64,000 nucleotides of DNA from Georgenia satyanarayanai (lineage in GTDB: Bacteria; Actinomycetota; Actinomycetes; Actinomycetales; Actinomycetaceae), in the NCBI RefSeq assembly GCF_023715365.1, contig NZ_JAMBNZ010000001.1:62001-126000 (forward strand), read 5' to 3'. The notes beneath the pieces are model-generated. The model did no database searches. It was not told the origin of the DNA and was given only the letters and a program-made list of their open reading frames with translations. This document shows, piece after piece, positions 42,172-50,768 of the stretch. The position numbers and the translations under genes are program-made. How positions within the stretch are numbered: the stretch's first letter is position 1; every line of letters starts with the position of its first letter.

Positions 42172-42226
42172 TTGCGCTCACCCCCGCCGTGGGCATATGG
42201 TCCCCACCACCGCATCGAAGCGTTTC
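42172..42226 (+). promoter_or_regulatory. LacI gene promoter and operator O3
   Basis: A possible -35 TTGCGC (42172-42177) and -10 TATGGT (42196-42201) are 18 bases apart. GAAGCGTTTC at 42217-42226 lies just past the expected start site and 17 bases before the ATG of the LacI gene, so the regulator would repress its own gene. Confidence 0.55.
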
Positions 42227-42243
42227 AACGGGAGGGGAGCAAC

Positions 42244-43257
42244 ATGGCCGCCACGATCACCGACGTCGCCCGCGCCGCCGGCGTCTCCATCTCCACCGTC
42301 TCCTACGCGCTGAGCGGCAAGCGCCCGATCGGCGAGAAGACGCGCCAGCGCATCGAGGCGGCCGTCGCCGAGCTCGGCTACACGCCCAACGCCGGGGCCC
42401 GCGCCCTCGCCGGCCGGCGCACCTACATCCTCGCGGTCACCGAGCCGCTGCGCCCCGACACCTACACCCCCGCCCACATGGCCTTTGTCCTCGCCACGGC
42501 GACGGCGGCACGCGCCTACGACTACGACGTCCTGCTCCTCACCCAGGAGGAGGCGGCGGGCGGGCTGCACCGGGTCACCACGAGCCGGATCGTCGACGGC
42601 GTCATCGTCCTCGACGTCCTCGACCACGACGAACGCGTCGAGCTCGTCCGCCAGCTCGGCGTGCCCGCCGCGCTCGTCGGCATCCCCGAGGACACCGAGG
42701 GCCTCGCCTGCGTCGACCTGGACTTCGCCGCGGCCGCCACCCTCGCCGTCGACCGCCTCGCCGACGGCGGGCACCGCGTCGTCGGCCTCCTCGGCCACCC
42801 GGCCTCGGTGTACGAGCGCGGCTCCAACTTCCCCATCCGCTTCCGCGACGCCTTCGTCGCCCGGGCCCAGGAGCGGGGGCTCGAGGTCCGCCTCGCGACG
42901 CCCGACCGCACCATCCCCGCGGTGCGCGCGAGCATGGCCGAGCTCCTCGGCAGCGGCCACGACCTCACCGGCCTCGTCATGCACTGCGAGGATGCCGTCC
43001 AGATGCGCGCCCTCGACATCCTCCGCGAGGAGGGGCTCGACGTCCCGCGCGACGTGTCCGTCATCTCCGCGGCGTCCACCTTCGACACCTCGAGCTTCTC
43101 ACCCCCGCTCGACGTCATCCCCCTCGTCGCCGAGGAGAGCTGCTCGCGCGCCGTCGAGCTCGCCATCGCCCAGATCACCGGCGACGGCGAGCCGCGGGTC
43201 GAGCTCATCCCGCCCCGGTACGTCGAGCGCGGCTCGACCGCGCCCTGCGCCACCTGA
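42244..43257 (+). CDS. LacI-family transcriptional regulator
   Basis: 337 residues. The N-terminal helix-turn-helix reads ATITDVARAAGVSISTVSYALSG (4-26) and the hinge helix YTPNAGARALAG follows. The periplasmic-binding-like effector domain (60-330) has LTQEEAAGG and GLLGHPASVYERGSNFPIRF. It likely binds the five near-identical palindromes in this locus and responds to a sugar released by the xylo-/gluco-oligosaccharide enzymes. GGGAGGGG ribosome site lies at 42230. It is divergent from the GH3 gene and precedes the ABC-importer operon. Confidence 0.92.
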   Translation: MAATITDVARAAGVSISTVSYALSGKRPIGEKTRQRIEAAVAELGYTPNAGARALAGRRTYILAVTEPLRPDTYTPAHMAFVLATATAARAYDYDVLLLTQEEAAGGLHRVTTSRIVDGVIVLDVLDHDERVELVRQLGVPAALVGIPEDTEGLACVDLDFAAAATLAVDRLADGGHRVVGLLGHPASVYERGSNFPIRFRDAFVARAQERGLEVRLATPDRTIPAVRASMAELLGSGHDLTGLVMHCEDAVQMRALDILREEGLDVPRDVSVISAASTFDTSSFSPPLDVIPLVAEESCSRAVELAIAQITGDGEPRVELIPPRYVERGSTAPCAT

Positions 43258-43298
43258 CCCACCCCATCCCCGGAGGTGCCTTCCCCGCGACCACTATC

Positions 43299-43321
43299 GA
43301 AACGCTTCCCGTAAGCGCTTC
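43299..43321 (+). promoter_or_regulatory. LacI operators O4 and O5 before the importer operon
   Basis: GAAACGCTTC (43299-43308) and TAAGCGCTTC (43312-43321) are adjacent, centre to centre 13 bases, 54-76 bases before the binding-protein start. Together they form a longer dyad beginning TCGAAACGCTT and ending AAGCGCTTCGA, which could bind two regulator dimers. No clear -10/-35 was found. Confidence 0.78.
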
Positions 43322-43374
43322 GACCGCTCAGTACGCAGCCGCGATACGCGGCCTACAAGGAGGTAGGAAGACAG

Positions 43375-44679
43375 ATGCAGTCCCGGAAGATCATCATCAC
43401 CACGGCCACCGCCCTCTCGGCGGCCCTCGCTCTCACCGCCTGCGGCGGGTCTGACGGCGAGGAGAGCGCGGAGGGCGGCGACGACGTCCTGCGCGTGTGG
43501 CACTTCGAGAACCCCGACAGCGCCATGGGCATCGCCTGGGAGGAGGCCATGCGGGTCTTCGAGGAGGAGACCGGAGCGACCGTCGAGTTCGAGGAGCGCA
43601 GCTTCGAGCAGATCCGCCAGACCGCCAGCCAGGTCCTCAACTCCGACCAGGCGCCCGACGTGCTCGAGTACAACAAGGGCAACGCCACCGCCGGTCTGCT
43701 CTCCAGCCAGGGCCTGCTGCGGCCGCTGGACGACGCCGTCGCCGAGCACGGCTGGGACGAGATGCTCGCCCCGGCCCTGCAGACCACGGCGCGCTACGAC
43801 GAGCGCGGCATCATGGGCACGGGCAGCTGGTTCGGGATCCCGACCTACGGCGAGTTCGTCCAGGTCTACTACAACGTCGACATGTTCGAGGAGGCCGGCG
43901 TCGAGGTCCCCACGACCCTCGAGGAGCTCGAGGCGGTCCTGCAGACCTTCGCCGACCAGGGCGTCACGCCGCTCTCCGAGGCCGCCGCCGAGTACCCCCT
44001 CGGCCAGCTGTGGTACCAGCTCGCGCTCACCAAGGCCGACCGCCAGTGGGTCGACTCCTACCAGCTGTACACAGGTGACGTCGACTGGCAGGGCCCGGAG
44101 ATCACCTTCGCGACCGAGACGATCGCCGAGTGGACCGACGCCGGCTACCTCTCCCCCGACGCAACCGGCCTCACCGCCGAGGACGCGGGCGTGGCCTTCA
44201 TCAACGGCACCTACCCGATCTTCTTCTCCGGCAGCTGGTGGCACGGGCGCTTCACCACGGAGATCACCGACTTCGAGTGGGGCAGCTTCCTCTTCCCCGG
44301 TGAGGGCATGTCACCCGGCTCCGCCGGCAACATGTGGGTCATCCCCGAGCGGGCCCGCAACGCCGAGCTCGCCGAGGAGTTCATCGACATCACGATGCGC
44401 CCTGAGATCCAGGCCCTCATGGGCAACAACGGCGGCGTACCCGTCGCTGCGGACCCCGCCGACATCGAGGACGAGCTGAGCGCCGAGCTCATCGCCAACT
44501 TCAACACGCTCAACGAGCGCGACGGCATCGCCTTCTACCCCGACTGGCCGACCCCGACGTTCTACGACGAGCTCAACGCCGGGCTCCAGGAGCTGCTCAA
44601 CGGGACGAGGACGGCGCCCGAGGTCCAGGACCAGCTCGGCCAGCAGTACCAGGCCGGCGTCGCCGAGATCACCGGCTGA
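43375..44679 (+). CDS. ABC transporter sugar-binding lipoprotein
   Basis: 434 residues with AAGGAGGT upstream. Signal peptide and lipobox LTAC with Cys23. Family 1 solute-binding protein: VLRVWHFENPDSAMGIAWEEAMRVFEEETGATVEFEER opens the mature part, then LEYNKGNATAGLLSSQGLLRPLD and SGNMWVIPER-like segments. It binds an oligosaccharide outside the membrane and hands it to the two permeases. First gene of the operon; a 14-bp hairpin follows its stop, a common way to raise binding-protein levels over permeases. Confidence 0.92.
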   Translation: MQSRKIIITTATALSAALALTACGGSDGEESAEGGDDVLRVWHFENPDSAMGIAWEEAMRVFEEETGATVEFEERSFEQIRQTASQVLNSDQAPDVLEYNKGNATAGLLSSQGLLRPLDDAVAEHGWDEMLAPALQTTARYDERGIMGTGSWFGIPTYGEFVQVYYNVDMFEEAGVEVPTTLEELEAVLQTFADQGVTPLSEAAAEYPLGQLWYQLALTKADRQWVDSYQLYTGDVDWQGPEITFATETIAEWTDAGYLSPDATGLTAEDAGVAFINGTYPIFFSGSWWHGRFTTEITDFEWGSFLFPGEGMSPGSAGNMWVIPERARNAELAEEFIDITMRPEIQALMGNNGGVPVAADPADIEDELSAELIANFNTLNERDGIAFYPDWPTPTFYDELNAGLQELLNGTRTAPEVQDQLGQQYQAGVAEITG

Positions 44680-44684
44680 CCGCG

Positions 44685-44716
44685 TGCCGGGTGCCGCCTC
44701 GCGGCGGCACCCGGCA
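44685..44716 (+). terminator. intra-operon hairpin after the binding protein
   Basis: TGCCGGGTGCCGCC, loop TCGC, GGCGGCACCCGGCA: perfect 14-bp stem 5 bases after the stop and 23 bases before the permease ATG. Likely stabilises the upstream mRNA or stops part of transcription. Confidence 0.8.
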
Positions 44717-44738
44717 CCGCTCGACACAAGGAGCCCCC

Positions 44739-45698
44739 ATGGCGAGTGCAGTCGCGCCCGTCGCGCCGCGCAGGCAGCGTGACCGTGGCCCTCTCATCCC
44801 CAAGACCAGCAGACGGACGTACTGGGTGTATCTCGTGCCCGGCCTGGCGCTGCTGACGGTCATCATCATCGTCCCGCTCGTGTGGAACGTGTACCTCACC
44901 TTCACCTCCTACCGCGGGATCCGGCCCCCCGAGTGGATCGGGCTGGAGAACTGGCGGCGACTGCTCGCCGACGAGACCTTCTGGACGTCCTTCGAGAACT
45001 CGCTCGCGATGATCGGCGCGATGGTCGTCGCGCCGACGCTCGTCGGGCTCGTGCTCGCCGCGATGCTCTTCGATCTCATCGGCAAGAAGTTCGGGGCGCG
45101 CGTGGCCAGCTTCCTACGCGCCACCTACTACCTGCCCCAGATCCTGCCCTCGGTCATCGCCGCCATCGTCATCGGCTGGATCCTGCGCCCGCAGGACGGC
45201 GCGCTCAACGACATCCTCGGCGGTCTCGGGCTGGAGAGCCTCCAGCACAACTGGCTCGGCAGCCCGGACACCGCGATGCCCAGCCTCATGGTCGTCCTCG
45301 TCTGGGTGCAGATCGGCTACCCCGTCGTCATCTTCATGGCGGCGCTGCAGCGCGTGGACCCCGAGCTGTACGAGGCCGCCGAGCTCGACGGCGCCGGCTG
45401 GTTCCAGCGCTTCCGCGCGATCACGATCGGGATGATCCGCCCCGAGGTCTTCGTCGTCGTCCTCACCTGCACGATCGCCGCGCTCAAGGTCTTCGGACCC
45501 GTCTACGCCCTCACCGGCGGCGGCCCGGGCACCTCGACGATCGTCCCCGCGTACTACGCCTACAGCCAGTTCTTCCAGGCCCAGCAGGTGGGCTACGGCG
45601 CGACGATCGCCACCGCACTCACCGCGGTCGTCGCCGTCGTCGCCGTCACCTTCGTCCTCCTGCAGACCCGCCTGGAGCGCCGAGAGGAAGCCCTGTGA
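44739..45698 (+). CDS. sugar ABC transporter permease 1
   Basis: 319 residues, six helices. The EAA loop motif EAAELDGAGWFQRFRAITIG near residue 205, facing the cytosol, contacts the ATPase. TYYLPQILPSVIAA and TGGGPGTSTIVPAYYAY are typical of UgpA/MalF-type permeases. The ATPase is not encoded here, so a shared MsiK-like ATPase elsewhere must power it. AAGGAG ribosome site; next gene overlaps by one base. Confidence 0.92.
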   Translation: MASAVAPVAPRRQRDRGPLIPKTSRRTYWVYLVPGLALLTVIIIVPLVWNVYLTFTSYRGIRPPEWIGLENWRRLLADETFWTSFENSLAMIGAMVVAPTLVGLVLAAMLFDLIGKKFGARVASFLRATYYLPQILPSVIAAIVIGWILRPQDGALNDILGGLGLESLQHNWLGSPDTAMPSLMVVLVWVQIGYPVVIFMAALQRVDPELYEAAELDGAGWFQRFRAITIGMIRPEVFVVVLTCTIAALKVFGPVYALTGGGPGTSTIVPAYYAYSQFFQAQQVGYGATIATALTAVVAVVAVTFVLLQTRLERREEAL

Positions 45699-46600
45699 TG
45701 GCCACCGTCGACACGCTCGCGCCGAGGGAGCCGCGCACCCGGGGGCGGCGCACGCCTGCCACCCGCGGCCCGGGCTCGCGCCGCAGCGCCGGGGACTGGG
45801 CGGTGCTCGCCGTCGCCGTCGTCATCGGGCTGTTCATCGCCTTCCCCTTCCTCCTCATCCTCGTCAACTCCTTCAAGTCGCCCGCGGAGTACGCGTCGAG
45901 CGGGCCGCTCGCGCTGCCCACGGAGATCTACACCGACGGGATCGCGGCGTTCTGGGAGCGGGTGAACTTCCCCGAAAAGGTGTGGAACAGCGTCCTCATC
46001 TCCGGCACCGTCGCCGTGCTGGCGGTGCTCCTGTCGATGTTCAACGCCTTCGCGCTCGGCATTGGGCGCATCCGGGGACGCACGTGGATCGTCGTCCTCA
46101 TCCTGCTCGCGAACATGCTGCCGCAGGAGGTGCTGCTCTACCCGCTGTACTTCATGTTCCGCGAGACCCCGCTGTACGACAACGTCTGGTCGGTCATCAT
46201 CATCTTCACCGTCATCCAGACGGCTTTCGGCACCTACCTGCTGGCCTCGGTCTACAGCACCTTCCCCAAGGAGCTCCTCGAGGCGGCCTCGCTCGACGGC
46301 GCGGGACGCTGGCGCACCCTGTGGCGCGTGGTCTACCCGATCTCGCGGCCCACGCTCTCGGTGCTGCTCATCTTCTTCTTCATCTGGACGTGGAACGAGT
46401 TCCTCATCCCGCTGACCTTCCTCGTGTCCAACGCCAACCAGACGGTGCCGGTGGCCATCACCGTGCTCCAGGGCGACCGACTCATGGACGTGACGACGAC
46501 GAGCGCCTCCGCGCTGCTCGGGCTCATCCCCACGCTCATCTTCTTCCTCATCTTCCAACGCACCCTCACCCGGGGCATCACCGCAGGAGCAGTCAAGTAA
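45698..46600 (+). CDS. sugar ABC transporter permease 2
   Basis: 300 residues, six helices, starting ATG in TGATG that overlaps the stop of permease 1. EAASLDGAGRWRTLWRVVYPISRP near residue 195 is the EAA motif. The opening reads AVLAVAVVIGLFIAFPFLLILVNSFKSPAEY as in MalG/UgpE proteins. It forms the second half of the importer channel. Its stop TAA overlaps the ATG of the GH31 gene, so all three are coupled. Confidence 0.92.
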   Translation: MATVDTLAPREPRTRGRRTPATRGPGSRRSAGDWAVLAVAVVIGLFIAFPFLLILVNSFKSPAEYASSGPLALPTEIYTDGIAAFWERVNFPEKVWNSVLISGTVAVLAVLLSMFNAFALGIGRIRGRTWIVVLILLANMLPQEVLLYPLYFMFRETPLYDNVWSVIIIFTVIQTAFGTYLLASVYSTFPKELLEAASLDGAGRWRTLWRVVYPISRPTLSVLLIFFFIWTWNEFLIPLTFLVSNANQTVPVAITVLQGDRLMDVTTTSASALLGLIPTLIFFLIFQRTLTRGITAGAVK

Positions 46601-48963
46601 TGAAGTTCACCGACGGGTTCTGGCACAACCGCCCCGGCGTCGACGCCCAGTACGCCGCCGAGGCCTACGACATCGCCGCCGGCACCTCTCCCGACGGCGA
46701 CGCGCTCGTCGTTCACGCCCCCACCCGCGTCATCGCGGGCCGCGGCGACACGCTCAACCGGGCGCTGCTCACCGTGACCCTGTCCAGCCCGCTGGAGGGG
46801 GTGGTGCGGGTGCGGGTCGAGCACCACCGCGGCACCCTCGAGCGACACGGCTTCGACCTCGTCGGTGCGGAGACGGGCCACGGCCGCGTCCACGTCGACG
46901 ACAACGGCGGGGCGCTCGAGACCGGGTCCCTCCGGGCGCACATCGCACCCGGTGCGCCGTGGAGCCTGTCGTTCAGCGACCGCGAGCGTGTGCTCACCAC
47001 CTCGGGCCACAAGTCCGTCGGCTACGTGCGCCTGGCCGAGGGCGCCCCGGTGCCCGCCGAGCCCGCCGGCGTCGCCGGGGTGACGACCACGGGCCTGGCG
47101 CCCGCCGACACCTACGTCCACACCCAGCTCTCGCTGGACGTCGGCGAGCTGGTCTACGGGCTGGGCGAGCGCTTCGGGCCCTTCGTCAAGAACGGGCAGA
47201 CCGTGGACGTGTGGAACGCCGACGGCGGGACATCGTCCGAGCTCGCGTACAAGAACGTGCCGTTCTACCTCACCAACCGGGGCTACGGCGTCCTCGTGAA
47301 CCACCCCGAGCACGTGTCCTTCGAGGTGGGCAGCGAGGCCGTGGAGCAGGTGCAGTTCTCCGTGCCGGGCGAGCACCTGGAGTACCTCGTGTTCTCCGGC
47401 CCCACGCCGGCGGACGTGCTCCAGCGCTACACCCGGCTCACCGGCCGCCCGGCCCGCGTGCCGGCGTGGTCCTACGGGCTGTGGCTCTCGACGTCCTTCA
47501 CCACCGACTACGACGAGGCCACCGTCAACCACTTCATCGACGGGATGGCTGAGCGGGACATCCCGCTCAGCGTCTTCCACTTCGACTGCTTCTGGATGCG
47601 CGAGTTCGACTGGACGAGCTTCGAGTGGGACCCGCGCACCTTCCCCGACCCCGAGGGGCTCCTCGCCCGCCTCCACGAGCGCGGCCTGCGGACCTCCGCC
47701 TGGGTCAACCCCTACATCGCCCAGCGCTCCCGGGCCTTCGACGAGGCGGCGGAGGCCGGGTACCTCGTGCGCCGTCCCGACGGCAGCGTCTGGCAGTGGG
47801 ACATGTGGCAGGCCGGTATGGGGCTGGTCGACTTCACCAACCCCGCCGCCACCGCGTGGTTCCAGGACAAGATCCGCACGCTGCTCGGTCAGGGCATCGA
47901 CGCGATCAAGACCGACTTCGGCGAGCGCATCCCGGTGGACGTCGTGTGGCACGACGGCTCGGACCCCTATCTCATGCACAACTGGTACGCCCAGCTGTAC
48001 AACGAGGCCGTCTTCGAGGTCCTCGAGGAGGTCCGCGGGCGGGGTGAGGCCGTCGTCTTCGCCCGCTCGGCGACCACGGGCGGGCAGCGGCTGCCCGTGC
48101 ACTGGGGCGGGGACAACTCCTCCTCCTTCCCGTCGATGGCGGAGTCCCTGCGCGGGGGCCTGTCGATGTCGATGTCCGGCTTCGGCTTCTGGAGCCACGA
48201 CATCGGTGGCTTCGAGGGCAGCCCCGACCCGGCCGTGTTCAAGCGGTGGGTCGCCTTCGGCCTGCTGTCCTCCCACTCGCGCCTCCACGGCTCGCAGAAC
48301 TACCGGGTGCCGTGGCTCTTCGACACCGGTGACGAGGCGCCGGGCCAGAGCGCGGTCGAGGTGACACGCCGCTTCGCGCGCCTCAAGGCCGAGCTCATGC
48401 CCTACCTCTTCCAGGCGGGCGTCGAGGCGCACGAGACGGGGCTGCCGGTCATGCGACCCATGCAGCTGGCCTTCCCCCACGACCCCGCGGTGGAGCACCT
48501 CGATCGCCAGTACCTCCTCGGCCCCGACCTCCTCGTCGCACCGGTGTTCTCCGCCGAGGGCGACGTCGAGTACTACCTCCCGCAGGGCCGCTGGACGAAC
48601 CTCCTCACCGGGGAGGTCGCCGACGGCGGGGGGTGGCGCCGCGAGCGCCACGACTTCTCCTCCGTGCCCCTGTGGGTCCGCCCCGGCGCCTTGCTCGTCA
48701 CGACGCCCGGCGCGGCGGAGACCGAGCGGGACTACACCGCCGGCGCCCTCGTCACCGTCTACCCCGGTGGCGGCGACCGCACCGTGCGCGTGACCAACCC
48801 GCTGGACGGGTCGGAGGTGCGCCTCGCCGTCGTCCACGACGACGACGGCGTGAGCGTCACCGCGACGCCGGCCACCGAGTTCAGAGCCCGCCTGGCGGGT
48901 GGCGATCCGGTGCCCGCGAGCGGCGGGACCGTCCGCCTGACGACGATGGGGGTGACCCGATGA
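46600..48963 (+). CDS. GH31 alpha-xylosidase (YicI-like)
   Basis: 787 residues; E. coli YicI is 772. The nucleophile motif KTDFGERIP near residue 445 is the alpha-xylosidase signature (KTDFGE), which separates it from alpha-glucosidases. [26 protein letters not shown] and [37 protein letters not shown] near 520-580 hold the acid/base region. It works in the cytosol (no signal peptide) and would remove alpha-xylose from the non-reducing end of imported xyloglucan oligosaccharides or isoprimeverose. Coupled to permease 2 and the GH1 gene. Confidence 0.92.
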   Translation: MKFTDGFWHNRPGVDAQYAAEAYDIAAGTSPDGDALVVHAPTRVIAGRGDTLNRALLTVTLSSPLEGVVRVRVEHHRGTLERHGFDLVGAETGHGRVHVDDNGGALETGSLRAHIAPGAPWSLSFSDRERVLTTSGHKSVGYVRLAEGAPVPAEPAGVAGVTTTGLAPADTYVHTQLSLDVGELVYGLGERFGPFVKNGQTVDVWNADGGTSSELAYKNVPFYLTNRGYGVLVNHPEHVSFEVGSEAVEQVQFSVPGEHLEYLVFSGPTPADVLQRYTRLTGRPARVPAWSYGLWLSTSFTTDYDEATVNHFIDGMAERDIPLSVFHFDCFWMREFDWTSFEWDPRTFPDPEGLLARLHERGLRTSAWVNPYIAQRSRAFDEAAEAGYLVRRPDGSVWQWDMWQAGMGLVDFTNPAATAWFQDKIRTLLGQGIDAIKTDFGERIPVDVVWHDGSDPYLMHNWYAQLYNEAVFEVLEEVRGRGEAVVFARSATTGGQRLPVHWGGDNSSSFPSMAESLRGGLSMSMSGFGFWSHDIGGFEGSPDPAVFKRWVAFGLLSSHSRLHGSQNYRVPWLFDTGDEAPGQSAVEVTRRFARLKAELMPYLFQAGVEAHETGLPVMRPMQLAFPHDPAVEHLDRQYLLGPDLLVAPVFSAEGDVEYYLPQGRWTNLLTGEVADGGGWRRERHDFSSVPLWVRPGALLVTTPGAAETERDYTAGALVTVYPGGGDRTVRVTNPLDGSEVRLAVVHDDDGVSVTATPATEFRARLAGGDPVPASGGTVRLTTMGVTR

Positions 48964-50351
48964 GCGCGCTGCCCGAGGGCTTTGTCCTGGGCTCGGCCAC
49001 GGCGTCCTACCAGGTGGAGGGCGCCGCCCGGGAGGACGGGCGCGGCCCGAGCATCTGGGACACCTACAGCCACACGCCGGGGCTGGTCTGGAACGGGGAC
49101 ACCGGGGACGTCGCCTGCGACCACTACGACCGCTACGAGCAGGACCTCGACATCATGGCCGAGCTCGGCCTGGACGCCTACCGCTTCTCCATCGCCTGGC
49201 CCCGCATCCAGCCCACCGGGCGCGGGGAGCCGAACCTGGCCGGCCTCGACTTCTACGACCGGCTCGTCGACGGCCTGCTCGAGCGCCGGATCCGGCCGGT
49301 GGCCACGCTCTACCACTGGGACCTGCCCCAGGCCCTGGAGGACGCCGGCGGCTGGCCGGCCCGGGACACCGCCCTGGCGTTCGCGGACTACGCGGCGATC
49401 GTCGGCCGGCGCCTCGGGGACCGCGTGGGCATGTGGACCACCCTCAACGAGCCGTGGTGCAGCGCGTACCTCGGCTACGCGTCCGGTGCTCACGCACCCG
49501 GGCGGCGGGAGCCCGCAGCGGCGCTCGCTGCCGTTCACCACCTCAACCTCGCCCACGGCCTGAGCCTGCAGGCGCTGCGCAGCGTCGTCACCGGAACCCC
49601 GGACTACTCCGCGACGCTCAACTTCCACGTCCTGCGCGGCGAGGACGACGCTGTGCGGCAGATCGACGGCCTGGCCAACCGGGTCTTCCTCCAGCCGATG
49701 CTCGAGGGCGGCTACCCGGAGGACGTCCTCGCGGACACCGCCGCGGTGAGCGACTGGTCCTTCGTGCGCGATGGGGACGTGGAGACGATCCGCCAGCCGA
49801 TCGACGTCCTCGGCGTCAACTACTACTCCACGGCGCGGGTGCGCGTGTGGGACGGGGTGTCCGAGCGGCTCACGGCCGACGGCCACAAGGGCGTGGGTGC
49901 CTCGCCCTGGCCCGGAGCCGAGCGGGTGGAGTTCCCGCCGCAGCCCGGGCCGTACACGGAGATGGGCTGGAACATCGAGCCAGCCGGCCTCACCGAGCTG
50001 CTCCTGCGGCTGCACCGCGACCACGGCGTACCGCTCATGGTGACGGAGAACGGGGCGGCCTTTGCCGACGAGGTCGTGCCGGACCCCACGCGCCCGGGCG
50101 GGAAGGCGGTGCATGACGAGCAGCGCGTCGCCTACGTGCGCGACCACGTCGCCGCCGTGCTCGACGCCGCCGAGCAGGGCGCGGACGTGCGCGGGTACTT
50201 CGTGTGGTCGCTGCTCGACAACTTCGAGTGGGGCTACGGGTACTCCAAGCGCTTCGGGATCGTGCGGGTGGACTACGAGACCCAGGAGCGCATCCTCAAG
50301 GACAGCGCGCTGTGGTTCGCCGAGCTCGCCCGCACCCGGCGCCTCCCCTGA
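48960..50351 (+). CDS. GH1 beta-glucosidase
   Basis: 463 residues. Acid/base Glu in [10 protein letters not shown] near residue 164 and nucleophile Glu in MVTENGAAF near 362 are both present, with [27 protein letters not shown] at the start. It removes beta-linked glucose from the non-reducing end, so it complements the alpha-xylosidase in backbone degradation of xylogluco-oligosaccharides. ATG overlaps the TGA of the GH31 gene. Cytosolic, last gene of the operon. Confidence 0.94.
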   Translation: MSALPEGFVLGSATASYQVEGAAREDGRGPSIWDTYSHTPGLVWNGDTGDVACDHYDRYEQDLDIMAELGLDAYRFSIAWPRIQPTGRGEPNLAGLDFYDRLVDGLLERRIRPVATLYHWDLPQALEDAGGWPARDTALAFADYAAIVGRRLGDRVGMWTTLNEPWCSAYLGYASGAHAPGRREPAAALAAVHHLNLAHGLSLQALRSVVTGTPDYSATLNFHVLRGEDDAVRQIDGLANRVFLQPMLEGGYPEDVLADTAAVSDWSFVRDGDVETIRQPIDVLGVNYYSTARVRVWDGVSERLTADGHKGVGASPWPGAERVEFPPQPGPYTEMGWNIEPAGLTELLLRLHRDHGVPLMVTENGAAFADEVVPDPTRPGGKAVHDEQRVAYVRDHVAAVLDAAEQGADVRGYFVWSLLDNFEWGYGYSKRFGIVRVDYETQERILKDSALWFAELARTRRLP

Positions 50352-50367
50352 GAGCGGGGCCCGGCCG

Positions 50368-50646
50368 TCAGCGGGTGCGGACGAGGTAGTCGAGGGCCTC
50401 GGCGGCGCGCAGGACGCCGCCGAGGAAGATGGTGAGACCCACCGCCGCGACGAAGCACCCCAGGACCACGGCGCTCGCGTTCCCCGTCGTCTCGGCGTGG
50501 CCGATGTACATGAACAGCCCGTACGCAAGGAAGCCGACGCCGACGACGGTCACCGAGAGGCCGCCGACGAGGCGGGTCGCGCACGGGTCGGGTCTCCTCA
50601 CCGTCGCCTCTGGTGTCGCCGTCGTCTCCTGCTGCACGTCGTCCAT
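50368..50646 (-). CDS. small two-helix membrane protein
   Basis: 92 residues, start at ATG 50646 with GGAGGGGGAG. Helices at about 28-50 (LVGGLSVTVVGVGFLAYGLFMYIGH) and 57-80 (NASAVVLGCFVAAVGLTIFLGGVL). No family recognised. Convergent with the GH1 operon end and divergent from the phytochrome gene. Function unknown. Confidence 0.65.
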   Translation of the reverse strand: MDDVQQETTATPEATVRRPDPCATRLVGGLSVTVVGVGFLAYGLFMYIGHAETTGNASAVVLGCFVAAVGLTIFLGGVLRAAEALDYLVRTR

Positions 50647-50768
50647 GTCTCCCCCTCCCGCGCACCGGGCGCCCTCGCCCTGCGCCCAGTGTGAGGGACG
50701 GCGCTGCTTCCCGTGGCGGCTTTGCGGCCTGGCAGACTGAGGCTCCACCCGTGAGGAGAGAGACCCGC

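Noticed and set aside
46333-48837. 834-codon open frame on the minus strand
   Set aside because: Antisense shadow of the GH31 and permease genes.
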